From: a virus
Length of the DNA: 31,862 nt
Strand: one strand, 5' to 3'
Virus record (IMG/VR): IMGVR_UViG_3300007558_000002
Coordinates: 1-31,862 of that record
Below the pieces are notes generated by a model, which had not been told where the DNA came from, did not search any database, and worked only from the letters and a program-made list of their open reading frames with translations. Below, piece by piece: positions 15,890-25,115 of the stretch. The position numbers and the translations under genes are program-made. The stretch's first letter is position 1. Each line of letters opens with the position of its first letter.

Positions 15890-15906
15890 TTATATCATAA
15901 TCGTCC

Positions 15907-15914
15907 TGTATAAT
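15907..15914 (+). promoter_or_regulatory. -10 promoter TGTATAAT before the major tail gene
   Basis: TATAAT at 15909-15914 lies in the gap before the major tail gene. TG immediately precedes it without the usual spacer base, so it is not a canonical extended -10 box. The leader would be about 50 bases and ends in GAGGTGA. Confidence 0.5.
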
Positions 15915-15967
15915 TAGTAATGAGGAAACACGCCCAATTATTCTAACGAAAATGAGGTGAATAAATT

Positions 15968-16606
15968 ATGGCATATACACGTGGTTCGAGTACCAACATT
16001 ATCGTTGGTGCCGCATCTTTGTTTACGTACGGTACAACACTAACCGACGCAGACCTACCAGCCTACACTGCAGCTCAGTCATTCCGCGAGGATCTCTCGG
16101 ACGACCTTGACTTCACAAACGTAGGTTACACCATGAACGGTTTGGAGCTTCAGTTCCAGCCAGACTTCGGTGAAGTACAGGTTGACCAGGTTCTTGACGT
16201 TGCTAAGCTGTACAAGCAGGGCATGCAGGTAAACATGAACACAACTTTTGCTGAGGCTACTCTAGAGAACTTGCTAGTTGCAATTGCTGCATCTGACAAC
16301 GACCTATCTTCCCTTACAGGAACTGGCATCGGATCAAACTCTCAGGAGCTATTGATCAACGCTGGTAACTTGGGTGAGTGTCCAGTAGAGCGTGGACTTG
16401 TTGCTGTTGGTCCTGGTACAGGTGACTGTGCTCCAACAGAGCAGGTAGAGCGTGTCTACGTTGCATACCGTGCGTTGTCGATTGACAATGTTACAGTTTC
16501 TGCAAAGCGTGACGAGGCTTCTATGTTCGACGTATCATTCCGATTGCTACCAAACGACTCTGGTGCATACGGTAAGATCGTTGACCGCACAATCCCAGCT
16601 AGCTAA
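15968..16606 (+). CDS. Major tail protein
   Basis: The 212-residue protein forms the stacked hexameric rings of the tail tube. It has GAGGTGA 7 bases before the ATG. It begins MAYTRGSSTNIIVGAASLF, as expected for tube proteins that start with a strand and glycine-rich turn. It has a DVGY-like segment (DLDFTNVGYTMNGLELQF), a beta hairpin DFGEVQVDQVLDVAKL, and a C-terminal strand set with YRALSIDNVTVSAKRDEA and FDVSFRLLPND. Size and position (terminator before, chaperones after) are typical for siphoviruses. All eight arginine codons are CGN, consistent with a highly expressed gene. It has its own promoter and is followed by a terminator, so it is an independent transcription unit. Confidence 0.9.
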   Translation: MAYTRGSSTNIIVGAASLFTYGTTLTDADLPAYTAAQSFREDLSDDLDFTNVGYTMNGLELQFQPDFGEVQVDQVLDVAKLYKQGMQVNMNTTFAEATLENLLVAIAASDNDLSSLTGTGIGSNSQELLINAGNLGECPVERGLVAVGPGTGDCAPTEQVERVYVAYRALSIDNVTVSAKRDEASMFDVSFRLLPNDSGAYGKIVDRTIPAS

Positions 16607-16630
16607 TAGCTGCAAATATAACTTAATAGA

Positions 16631-16661
16631 ACTGCCCTGGCTACGGCTGGGGCAGTTTTTT
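16631..16661 (+). terminator. Rho-independent terminator after major tail gene
   Basis: ACTGCCC (16631-16637) pairs with GGGCAGT (16650-16656) around a 12-base loop, followed by a run of six T residues (16656-16661). This is the clearest terminator in the window. It abuts the next promoter directly: the last T of the run is the first T of the following TGCTATAAT box. Confidence 0.85.
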
Positions 16662-16669
16662 GCTATAAT
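16661..16669 (+). promoter_or_regulatory. Extended -10 promoter TGCTATAAT (leaderless)
   Basis: The perfect box lies 5 bases before the long chaperone ATG at 16675, so the transcript should begin at the start codon. The GGAG at 16670-16673 is only one base from the ATG, too close to act as a ribosome site. Confidence 0.65.
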
Positions 16670-16674
16670 GGAGT

Positions 16675-17355
16675 ATGGCCAATAAAGTGTATGAGAGCTC
16701 TACTGTAGAGTTAATTGACGGAACCCAGATTTATATTACCCCACTAAAGATATTTTACCTAAGAGATTTTATGTCTAAGTTTTCAGAAATAGAAAATGCA
16801 TCCACAGAAGATGAAAAGATAGATGTTCTCATTGAGTGCGTTGCCTTTGCTATGAATCAGTTTAGACCAGAGATAGCATCCCCAGAATTAGTAGCTGATA
16901 GTATGGACATAAAAACGATGTATAAGGTTGTAGAAATTGCTGGAGGAATCTCCTTTTCAGAGAAAGCCGAGAGTGGCTCCAAGCCAGTTGGTGAAGGCTC
17001 TGGCTCTAGCTGGGAAGAACTAGATTTAGTTAAGCTAGAATCAAAAGCATTTTTGTTGGGAATCTGGAAAGACTTCTATGAGCTAGAGACCTCAATCTCC
17101 ATGCCAGAGCTTATTGCAATATTGGAGTCTAAGAGCGAATCAGACTATGCTGATAAGAAGTTTCTTGCAGCTATCCAGGGGGTAGACTTGGAGAAGGATC
17201 AAGGTAGACAGGATGAGTGGACAAAGCTAAAGGAAAAGGTGTTCGGCCCAAAGAAGACAGAGGAGCAGGAAAACGATGTCACGTCACTGACAGGTAAGAA
17301 GGCTGCCGATGCTGGATTTGGCATTGGAATGGGGCTTTCCTACGAGAAACTCTAG
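16675..17355 (+). CDS. Tail assembly chaperone, long form (G-T type)
   Basis: The 226-residue protein has an N-terminal domain (1-95) that closely matches the next gene's product, including LIDGT, PLKI, LRDF, KF and CV-xx-AM-xQ. Its C-terminal extension runs SSWEELDLVKLESKAFLLGIW, MPELIAILESK and KKFLAAIQGVD, and ends KAADAGFGIGMGLSYEKL. That pattern matches the T extension of siphophage chaperones normally made by a -1 frameshift. Here the full long form is one uninterrupted frame. The start is confirmed by alignment with the paralog. It lacks a usable ribosome site, and all three arginine codons are AGA, both suggesting low output. Such chaperones bind the tape measure protein and recruit tube subunits. 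Confidence 0.85.
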   Translation: MANKVYESSTVELIDGTQIYITPLKIFYLRDFMSKFSEIENASTEDEKIDVLIECVAFAMNQFRPEIASPELVADSMDIKTMYKVVEIAGGISFSEKAESGSKPVGEGSGSSWEELDLVKLESKAFLLGIWKDFYELETSISMPELIAILESKSESDYADKKFLAAIQGVDLEKDQGRQDEWTKLKEKVFGPKKTEEQENDVTSLTGKKAADAGFGIGMGLSYEKL

Positions 17356-17373
17356 TAAAAACAAGGCTCTGTA

Positions 17374-17382
17374 TGGTATAAT
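17374..17382 (+). promoter_or_regulatory. Extended -10 promoter TGGTATAAT
   Basis: The perfect box lies in the gap between the two chaperone genes, 37 bases before the ATG at 17420. The leader would carry the strong GAGGAG site at 17411-17416. The short chaperone therefore has its own promoter and could be made at a different level from the long one. Confidence 0.65.
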
Positions 17383-17419
17383 TAGTAATCACAACAAGTG
17401 GTAAAAGGAAGAGGAGACA

Positions 17420-17746
17420 ATGGCTACAACCGTTAACGAAAACAAGGTTCTAAAGCTAATTGATGGGACAGAGATTAACGTTCGCCCGCTAAAGATCTCG
17501 TTGCTTCGTGACTTCACAAAGAAGTTCGAGGACATCGCAGATGTTGCAGACAACAATGAAAAGTCAATGGATATTCTCATGGCTTGTGTCCAGATCGCAA
17601 TGAAACAGTATAACGCTGATCTTGCAGGAGACATCAAAGCACTAGAGGATAATATAGATCTACCAACCGTCTATAAGATCATTGAAGAAGCATCTGGCAT
17701 TAATATGACAGAAGCTTTAGGTGGTAACTCTCTACCTAATAAGTAG
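17420..17746 (+). CDS. Tail assembly chaperone, short form (G type)
   Basis: The 108-residue protein is homologous to the N-terminal domain of the preceding gene, about 40% identical by eye over some 95 residues, and lacks the C-terminal extension. This equals the short G product that most siphophages make from the same gene as G-T before a frameshift site. There is no downstream open frame with T-like sequence before the tape measure start 22 bases later, so the pair appears split by gene duplication. It has its own promoter and a strong GAGGAG ribosome site 3 bases before the ATG, and both arginine codons are CGN. It is predicted to act with the long form on the tape measure protein. Confidence 0.85.
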   Translation: MATTVNENKVLKLIDGTEINVRPLKISLLRDFTKKFEDIADVADNNEKSMDILMACVQIAMKQYNADLAGDIKALEDNIDLPTVYKIIEEASGINMTEALGGNSLPNK

Positions 17747-17768
17747 AACAACACGAGGTGCTTAATGA

Positions 17769-20700
17769 ATGGCTGATATCAGGTCTAATATACAGGTAAA
17801 TATTGATACCGCTAATGCGTTATCAGCTATCAAAAATCTGCAAGCTCAGATATCAGCTTTTCATACCAGCATCCGCAATTCTGGAAATGCTGCCAATAAA
17901 GCAGTCTCAGACAATCTTACAAAAAATCTTTTAAATTCAGTTAATGCCACAAAGCAGTTTTCTGGCAGCTTAACTACGATTAGTGACAGGGCCACTAGCT
18001 TCACAAATGCCCTTGAAAAGAACAAGTTTTCCCTAGGCCAATACTTCAAGTATGGTGCTGCTACATCTAAGACTTTCAGCAGGGCATTTAGAAAAGAATT
18101 TGACACCATTGAGCTTGTGGCACGTGAGCGTGTCAAGACAATGCAGACACAATTTATCTCTCTTGGTAAAACTGCTAATGGTGCAATCGAGGCAATTAAG
18201 GTAAGACCTCTTACACTAGACATGGATAACCTTGGAACACAGGTTGCTATGACTGCACAGAAGCAGCAAATCTTTAATCAGCTACTTAAGCAGGGATCTA
18301 CAAATCTTCTAAACTTTGGTAAGAATACACAGTGGGCTGGTCGCCAGCTCATGGTTGGTTTTACCCTACCACTAGCAGTTCTAGGTTCTTCAGCAATGAA
18401 GACATTCCAGGAGATGGAAGAACAGGCTATTAGGTTTAAGCGTGTGTACGGTGAGCTATTCACAACTGAGGCTGAAACCGAAGCAATGACCAAGGAGCTT
18501 CAGAAGCTAGCATCTGAGTTCACAAAGTATGGAGTATCAATTGCCGATACCATGGGCCTTGCTGCTGACGCAGCTGCCATGGGTAAGATGGGTGCAGACC
18601 TAACTGCTCAGGTAGCAGAGGCAACTAGGCTAGCAGTTCTTGGTGGGGTAGAGCAGGCAGACGCACTTGAGACGACTATCTCTATTACGAATGCCTTTGG
18701 TGTTGCTGCAGAAGATCTTGCTGGAAAGATTGACTTCCTAAACGCAGTAGAAAACCAGACTGTAACTGCTATTGAAGATTTGACAATTGCAATTCCTAAG
18801 GCTGGACCAGTTATCCAGCAGCTAGGTGGAAGCGTAGAGGACTTGGCCTTCTTCCTAACAGCTATGAAGGAAGGTGGCATCAATGCTTCAGAGGGTGCTA
18901 ACGCACTAAAGTCTGGTCTTGCAAAGATGATCAACCCTACTGCAAAAGCAACAGAGATGCTCGGTGGCCTTGGCATTAACATTAATGGTATCGTAGAGGG
19001 TAATGCAGGAGACATCAAGAGCACCGTAATTCAATTTGCTCAAGCTTTAGATACATTAGATCCCCTGAACAGGGCCAGAGCAATTGAGGAGCTATTCGGA
19101 AAGTTCCAGTTTGCACGTATTTCCACACTATTCCAAAACGTTGTAGCTGAGGGTAATCAAGCACAAAGAGTTCTACAGCTAACTCAGGCAACCTCACAAG
19201 AGCTAGCCATCCTGAGCGAGAGAGAGCTTCAGAGAGTAGAAGATTCTCCACTCTACAAGTTCCAGAAGTCAATCGAGGACTTGCAAAAAGCACTAGCTCC
19301 AATTGGACAACAGTTTGCCGAGCTTATTACTCCAATCGTAAAGTTTGCAACAGACCTTTTAGATAAGTTTAATAATCTAAGTAGTGGAGTCAAATCATTT
19401 ATTACTGGAACTATAGCTACTCTAGGACTTCTTGCACCAGTTGCCCTAATGGTATTTGGTCTATTGGCCAACGGTGTTGCCAATATCATAAAGGGATTTG
19501 GCGTTGTAAGATCCTTGTTTATTGGTGTTTCTCAGGCTGGTACAGGGCTATCAGCCTCCATGGGATACATGACCCAAGAACACTTAGAGGCAGCAACCTC
19601 TGCAAACTCATTGGGTGCAGTACACAGTAACCTAATAAATATCTTTACTTCTGAGCAGGGTGCCATATCCAACCTCAGAGTAGCATATGAGCAGGCAACA
19701 ACTGCCATAAATAGATTTAATGTTGCATCTGGAACCAGGGTAGGCAAGGCACCAAACGGAAAGGGCGGCCTGAAGCTTGCTAGCGGAATTGTATCAGTGC
19801 CAGGTCCAAAGGGTGCTGGAGACATTGTCCCTGCCATGCTTTCTCCAGGAGAAGCAGTTATTCCAGCAGACAAGGTACAGAAGTACAGCTCTCTAATCTC
19901 TGGCATGATTGCTGACAATATCCCAGGATTTGAAAGGTCTAACGTTCAGGTTAAGGGGGCTACTTTAGCTGTAGGCGGAGCAGAGTTCTCGTCCTCTTCG
20001 CCAAAAGCAGCAGCAGAGCTTGCAAGGACAATAGATAAATTAATTGAGGCCGCAAAGCTTCTGGGTCTAAGTGCTGAAGAGGCAGAGCAGGTAGTCGTTG
20101 CGTTAGCAAAACAGACCGAAGCAGAGTCAAAAAATAAGAAGATTACAAGCGAGTCTCTTCGTGCACAAGAAGAGAAGCAGATGGGCGGCGGACTAGGCCT
20201 TGCAGGAAATAGAACGGTTGGTGTAAGAGAGGCTCTTGAAAAAGATAGACTAGTGATGGGCAATGAGGGCGTGACCCTTTCCCACGCAGGCACCCCAGTT
20301 CCACTAAGCAATGAGCAGCGTCAGAAGCTAGCTGCCCAGATGTCTCCAGGAACAAATAGGGATAGAGTTCTTAATATGGGTAAGGGACTTAACGCTTATA
20401 GCGAAGAGGTTTTCCCAACACCAGCAATCCTAAACGCCAAGGGTGGAATTCTTTCAAAGGGACAGGCCGCAGACATCATTAGAGAAAACCCAGCAGGGCT
20501 GGCAGCAGATGCTGCTCAAGCAGCAGGCTTAGATCCAAACTCCCCAGCCTTCAAGCAATTTGGACAAAATGTTGCTGACGAGCTAGCAGCAGATGCAAGT
20601 GCAGCCTTTAGCGATATGGACCTTACACCAGCGGTAAACAAGGCCATCGATAAGATGGAAGACAGTGCTGAAAAGAGAGTGCTGCAAGATCGTAAAAAGA

Positions 20701-23700
20701 CATTCCGTACTCTCGGTGGTGGAAAGGGAGAAAAGAGGTTTGGTCTAGCAAAGGATGTGGCCCTAGATATTGGAGATGGCAGAAAGATTGAGGGCGGACC
20801 TAACTACATAGATAGAAGAGATAAGAAATCCTCAGAGGCAAGGCTTGCAGAGCACAAGAAGGCAGACAAGGCAGTTATTGCTCTTGCAAAAGCAAGGATT
20901 AAAGAAGCAGAAAAGCAAGGTAAAGCAGAGGGCACTGCAAATGGAAAGGCATTTGCTAAGGCAAGGAAGCAAGTCCTAAAGAAGGAAAAAGACAGCTACG
21001 TAGAAACAAGGGATAGAAAGAGCCCTCACCGATTAGCACCCAAAGACGGTGCCGACGACGGTAAGGCCTACGGTAAAGCACGCAATAAGGCCCTGTCAGC
21101 AGAAGACAAGAAGATAGCTAAACAAGCTGCTGCACAAAAGAGATCTGGCAGGGCAGGAAAAGCATTCGGTATTTTGGGAACTGCAACCATGGTCGCTGGC
21201 ATGGCTACTCAGGTAGGTGGCCCAATAGGAGAGATTGCAGGCAAGGCTATGCAGATTCTCCCAGCCCTATCAGCAATTGTTCCTGCTCTACTAGCTTTGC
21301 CAGCACCGATTGCTATTGCCGTTGGTGCAATTGGACTTCTGGGATTCACACTATTTAAGCTACATGAGGGTCAGAAAAAAGCCTCAGAAGCAGGAAGAAA
21401 GCTTGCTGACTCGTTGGCTGCAGGTGCTGGTGCCATGGATGACTTCTCGAAGTTTGCTGGCACGGTAAACCCTACAGAGCTAATGGCCAGAACTAGAACA
21501 TCACAGTTTGGAGATATTAATGTCAAGACTGGAAAGACAGAGTTTGGAGAGAACTATCTAGCCTCTGACCCTGGGAAAGAACTTGTAACAAGCGTAGAAG
21601 AGGGCATGCTAAAGCTTGGAAAGTCTCCTACAGTATCTAGGGTAGTAACTCAGCTAGGTCAGGCCGTCGCCAGCAATATTCTGACCAAGGAGCAGGCATC
21701 TAATATTGTTTATGCTTTGGGAAACCAGCTCGGAGATAGCACCTTTGCACTTAGTGTGAACGGCCAGCTTAACGAGCTACTAGGACCAGACGGAGAAAAT
21801 ATCCTGACCCAGGGCCTAGAAATTCAGGTAAGACTAAATGAAAGGTCTCTCAACTCAGTCATTGGCCCAACTGGTAGCCTAACGCAGCTATTCTCAGAAG
21901 GTGGCGGAGCAGAGAGGAACTGGCTTACTGGAATTATTGGTAACGTAGACTGGAAGAAGCTTGGAAACCTGGAGGGTCAGGTAGCTGGAGAAATTAATGG
22001 TGTAGTTCAGCAAATCGCACTAGGCCTAGACACACTTGACGCAAGGTACTTAAAGCAAATTCAAGCACTGAAGGATAGCGGAGATCTTACTGGTGCACTT
22101 TCAAAGCAGAAAGAGTATGAGGAGGCAAGGGCAAAGCTAATCGCTTCTAATGAACAGATGAGCAACCAGCTTTTTGGAAGGATTACAGAAATTGAAGAGA
22201 GATATGATAAAGCTCTAAAGTCTGGTTACGCTGTAGATGCTGGTCTTATGACACAGTATCGATCAATCGAAGCAGTCGTAAATCAATCAGAAGAGCTAGC
22301 AAAAGCCTTCTTTGACGGAAACGAAGAAGCAAAGAAGCTAATAGAGACTCTGTCAAACAGCCTTGTTCTCAGTAGTGAAACAAAGCTAGTATTTAATGCA
22401 GCCCTGGCTAGTGATACTCTAAGCATTGATGCCGCCAAGGCCATCCTTGAGGGTGATCTTAAGTCTACAGAGATTGAGCTAGTAGCAGACATGATGATCA
22501 AGTATGGTGCAGGAACTGGTCAGCAGATGGCAAATATTTTGTCTATGTTTACTGGAGATGCAAATGCTGCACAAAAGAAATCAGACTTCTTGCTAATGAT
22601 GGATTCTCAATCAACAGAAGAATTCAATAGGGTTCTCAATCTTCTAGATATGGTTACTGCATATGAGGGTGCCATCGGCAAGGACGGAAAACTAATCTTT
22701 GACGCCTATATGAAGGATCCAAAGAAATTAGAGGCATTGCTAGGCAAGCTAACAGAGCTTAATGACCTAGCTGATGGAAACAAGCTAGAGTATGACGTAA
22801 TTATTAACACAGATATTCTAGGGTCAGATGGACTGGCTGCCCTAAAACAAGATGCAGAATACTTCAAAACACTAGACCCAGTACAGAGATTCCTATACAT
22901 ACAGACCATGCTTACTGTAGAAGGAACCTATTCTAATTCAGATGTAGACTCATTCCTAGCATCTAAGGGGATAAAGCCAGGCGGCTCATCACTGAGCTAT
23001 TCTCCAGGAGCTGATCGTGCTATTACTACTGGTAGATATACTGCAGCCCAGAGAACGCAGGGCATTCTAGATATGATGGCACGAGATGCTCAGAAGATAA
23101 CGGAAGCAGCAACTACCAACATTGTTACTGGTGAGGAGACGGAGCCTACGGACACAGGCACTGGATCAAAGAGTGACCCATTCGCAAACATCTTAACTAG
23201 GCTAAAGCAAGTTAGGAATGCTGCTATAAACGCTGCAGGTGGCGTCGCAGAGCTTATGAGAGTTCTTGGCAAGGGGAAAGAGCTAACACTATTTAAGGGA
23301 ATAAGCCAACAGCTTACATTTGCTGGGTACGGAAAAGAGTTCTCTTCATACATCTCTGGACTAGACGAAGAGACTAGATCTAAGTTTGTTTCAATTGAAA
23401 ATGGAGTTGTCAAGGTAACTGCAGCAGGTAAAGCAATGAGCAGGGCCTTCTCAGAGGCAGCACTTGGAGACTACCAGCTATCACTTGTTCAGGGTGTGTC
23501 AGATATCAATAAGCAGATTCAGGCTGTAACCACCCTAACATCCAGAGGCCTATCCCTTAATGATTCTTATGAAATTGCTAGCGATGCAAACCTTGCCTAT
23601 GCTATAGCCACAGCTGCTACCACAGAAGAGGTAGACGAGCTAATCTTTAGATTCCAAAAATTGCAAGAGGCACAAGAGAAGTGGGCAAACACAACACCAG

Positions 23701-25115
23701 AGGGAATTGAGCAAGGTCTTTCAAAAGCATTTGCATCTATCAAAGAATTCTTTGCAGCCCAGGAAGAGGCTGTCAACCTAGCTTTCCAGTCAGACACCTC
23801 ATACCTGACGAATGCTACAGATGGTTTAATCACAAAAGCTGCTCAGGAGATAGAGGACTACCAGTACCTACTCGACGATTTGAACTACGAGCTGGACGGC
23901 ATAGCTAAGCAAGAAGATGCTATCAACAAGAAATATGACGAAAGAGTTGAAGCACTTAATAAGGTATACGAGATCAATGCAGACCTAGCAAGCCAAGAAA
24001 AGGGTAAGCTAGATATTGCCTCTGCTTTGGCATCTGGTGACATTGCAGCTGCAGCCAGGGCAATTCAGGAGCAAAGAAGGCAGCAGGCAGAGCAGCAAAG
24101 AAAGAAGTCGGAAGCGATTCTTGAGGCATCTCGTCAGAAGGAGCTAACATCCGTTACCTCTTCAAACAACAGAACCAGGCTTGATATTGAAAACGAGATT
24201 AAAGATATTACAGAGAAGATCGCAGTTATTGAAGAAGAAAGACTGGAACCAAACCAGAAGCTACTCAAGGATGCAGAACGACTCAGAGATGTAAACCTAG
24301 AAGCTATTGGTAACGATGGATACTTGAACAAGACCAAGGCCGAGTGGGCTCTAGTAGAGAATGGAATCAGACTTGCCAAGGTAGAGTCAGAGGGATATTC
24401 TACATCGATTTTGGCAGCAATTAGCAACATTGAGAAGCTTAAAGCACTTTATAATGACCCAGCAACATTTACTGCAAAGTTGCCAGAAGACTTTAACCCA
24501 GTTTCCCAAAATCCAACAGCTACAGATTCTGGATCTTCTAGCACTTCTGGATCCAGCAGCTCCTCTGGTTCGTCTACAGACCCTGACCCAACTTCATCCA
24601 AGGATCCAGGCCCAATGCCTCCATATAATCCAGGTACTGGTAAATACTGGAAGCTTAAGAATAACAAATGGACTGCAGCAACTATACCACCAAAGCCAAG
24701 CTACACTCCTCTCAATACCTACTGGAAGTTTGACACAGCCAAGGGACAGTGGACATCGGTAAAGAAGACAACAACCACTACATCTGGCGGCGGCGGAGGA
24801 AGTGTAATGTACCGCTCCACTGGTGGAATGGTTCCAAAATACTTTGCAGCAGGTGGGTATGCTCGGGGAACAGACACAGTCCCAGCAATGCTGACCCCTG
24901 GAGAGTTTGTTGTGAGAAAATATGCTGTAGATAAGTTTGGAGCAGATAACCTCAAAGCAATTAATAGTGGTGCAAACCTAGGTGGAACCATGTATAATAG
25001 TTATGAAGTAAATGTCAACGTTAAGTCAGACTCTAACCCAGATCAAATTGCCAGGGCAGTCATGAATCAGATTAAGCAAGTTGACTCACAAAGACTAAGG
25101 AGTAATAGGTTCTAA
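17769..25115 (+). CDS. Tape measure protein
   Basis: This 2448-residue protein sets tail length. I chose ATG 17769 because GAGGTG lies 8 bases upstream, whereas the ATG 4 bases earlier is followed by a stop after three codons. Residues about 205-410 are the TP901-type tape measure core (ADTMGLAADAAAMGKMGAD, GGSVEDLAFFLTAMKEGG, GININ). Hydrophobic helices lie near 543-587 and 1160-1198. VPAMLSPGEAVIP near 690 recurs as VPAMLTPGEFVV near 2372. The middle (about 790-1150) is Lys/Ala/Gly-rich and basic. Residues about 2021-2185 form a long charged coiled coil, then a Ser/Pro-rich linker (about 2250-2345) with two YWK-type motifs. At about 0.15 nm per residue the tail would be near 367 nm. No lytic domain is recognised. 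Confidence 0.95.
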   Translation: MADIRSNIQVNIDTANALSAIKNLQAQISAFHTSIRNSGNAANKAVSDNLTKNLLNSVNATKQFSGSLTTISDRATSFTNALEKNKFSLGQYFKYGAATSKTFSRAFRKEFDTIELVARERVKTMQTQFISLGKTANGAIEAIKVRPLTLDMDNLGTQVAMTAQKQQIFNQLLKQGSTNLLNFGKNTQWAGRQLMVGFTLPLAVLGSSAMKTFQEMEEQAIRFKRVYGELFTTEAETEAMTKELQKLASEFTKYGVSIADTMGLAADAAAMGKMGADLTAQVAEATRLAVLGGVEQADALETTISITNAFGVAAEDLAGKIDFLNAVENQTVTAIEDLTIAIPKAGPVIQQLGGSVEDLAFFLTAMKEGGINASEGANALKSGLAKMINPTAKATEMLGGLGININGIVEGNAGDIKSTVIQFAQALDTLDPLNRARAIEELFGKFQFARISTLFQNVVAEGNQAQRVLQLTQATSQELAILSERELQRVEDSPLYKFQKSIEDLQKALAPIGQQFAELITPIVKFATDLLDKFNNLSSGVKSFITGTIATLGLLAPVALMVFGLLANGVANIIKGFGVVRSLFIGVSQAGTGLSASMGYMTQEHLEAATSANSLGAVHSNLINIFTSEQGAISNLRVAYEQATTAINRFNVASGTRVGKAPNGKGGLKLASGIVSVPGPKGAGDIVPAMLSPGEAVIPADKVQKYSSLISGMIADNIPGFERSNVQVKGATLAVGGAEFSSSSPKAAAELARTIDKLIEAAKLLGLSAEEAEQVVVALAKQTEAESKNKKITSESLRAQEEKQMGGGLGLAGNRTVGVREALEKDRLVMGNEGVTLSHAGTPVPLSNEQRQKLAAQMSPGTNRDRVLNMGKGLNAYSEEVFPTPAILNAKGGILSKGQAADIIRENPAGLAADAAQAAGLDPNSPAFKQFGQNVADELAADASAAFSDMDLTPAVNKAIDKMEDSAEKRVLQDRKKTFRTLGGGKGEKRFGLAKDVALDIGDGRKIEGGPNYIDRRDKKSSEARLAEHKKADKAVIALAKARIKEAEKQGKAEGTANGKAFAKARKQVLKKEKDSYVETRDRKSPHRLAPKDGADDGKAYGKARNKALSAEDKKIAKQAAAQKRSGRAGKAFGILGTATMVAGMATQVGGPIGEIAGKAMQILPALSAIVPALLALPAPIAIAVGAIGLLGFTLFKLHEGQKKASEAGRKLADSLAAGAGAMDDFSKFAGTVNPTELMARTRTSQFGDINVKTGKTEFGENYLASDPGKELVTSVEEGMLKLGKSPTVSRVVTQLGQAVASNILTKEQASNIVYALGNQLGDSTFALSVNGQLNELLGPDGENILTQGLEIQVRLNERSLNSVIGPTGSLTQLFSEGGGAERNWLTGIIGNVDWKKLGNLEGQVAGEINGVVQQIALGLDTLDARYLKQIQALKDSGDLTGALSKQKEYEEARAKLIASNEQMSNQLFGRITEIEERYDKALKSGYAVDAGLMTQYRSIEAVVNQSEELAKAFFDGNEEAKKLIETLSNSLVLSSETKLVFNAALASDTLSIDAAKAILEGDLKSTEIELVADMMIKYGAGTGQQMANILSMFTGDANAAQKKSDFLLMMDSQSTEEFNRVLNLLDMVTAYEGAIGKDGKLIFDAYMKDPKKLEALLGKLTELNDLADGNKLEYDVIINTDILGSDGLAALKQDAEYFKTLDPVQRFLYIQTMLTVEGTYSNSDVDSFLASKGIKPGGSSLSYSPGADRAITTGRYTAAQRTQGILDMMARDAQKITEAATTNIVTGEETEPTDTGTGSKSDPFANILTRLKQVRNAAINAAGGVAELMRVLGKGKELTLFKGISQQLTFAGYGKEFSSYISGLDEETRSKFVSIENGVVKVTAAGKAMSRAFSEAALGDYQLSLVQGVSDINKQIQAVTTLTSRGLSLNDSYEIASDANLAYAIATAATTEEVDELIFRFQKLQEAQEKWANTTPEGIEQGLSKAFASIKEFFAAQEEAVNLAFQSDTSYLTNATDGLITKAAQEIEDYQYLLDDLNYELDGIAKQEDAINKKYDERVEALNKVYEINADLASQEKGKLDIASALASGDIAAAARAIQEQRRQQAEQQRKKSEAILEASRQKELTSVTSSNNRTRLDIENEIKDITEKIAVIEEERLEPNQKLLKDAERLRDVNLEAIGNDGYLNKTKAEWALVENGIRLAKVESEGYSTSILAAISNIEKLKALYNDPATFTAKLPEDFNPVSQNPTATDSGSSSTSGSSSSSGSSTDPDPTSSKDPGPMPPYNPGTGKYWKLKNNKWTAATIPPKPSYTPLNTYWKFDTAKGQWTSVKKTTTTTSGGGGGSVMYRSTGGMVPKYFAAGGYARGTDTVPAMLTPGEFVVRKYAVDKFGADNLKAINSGANLGGTMYNSYEVNVNVKSDSNPDQIARAVMNQIKQVDSQRLRSNRF

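Noticed and set aside
17700-17770. Programmed frameshift at the end of the short chaperone gene
   Set aside because: No slippery heptamer is seen near the end, and the only following frame is the tape measure protein with its own ribosome site.
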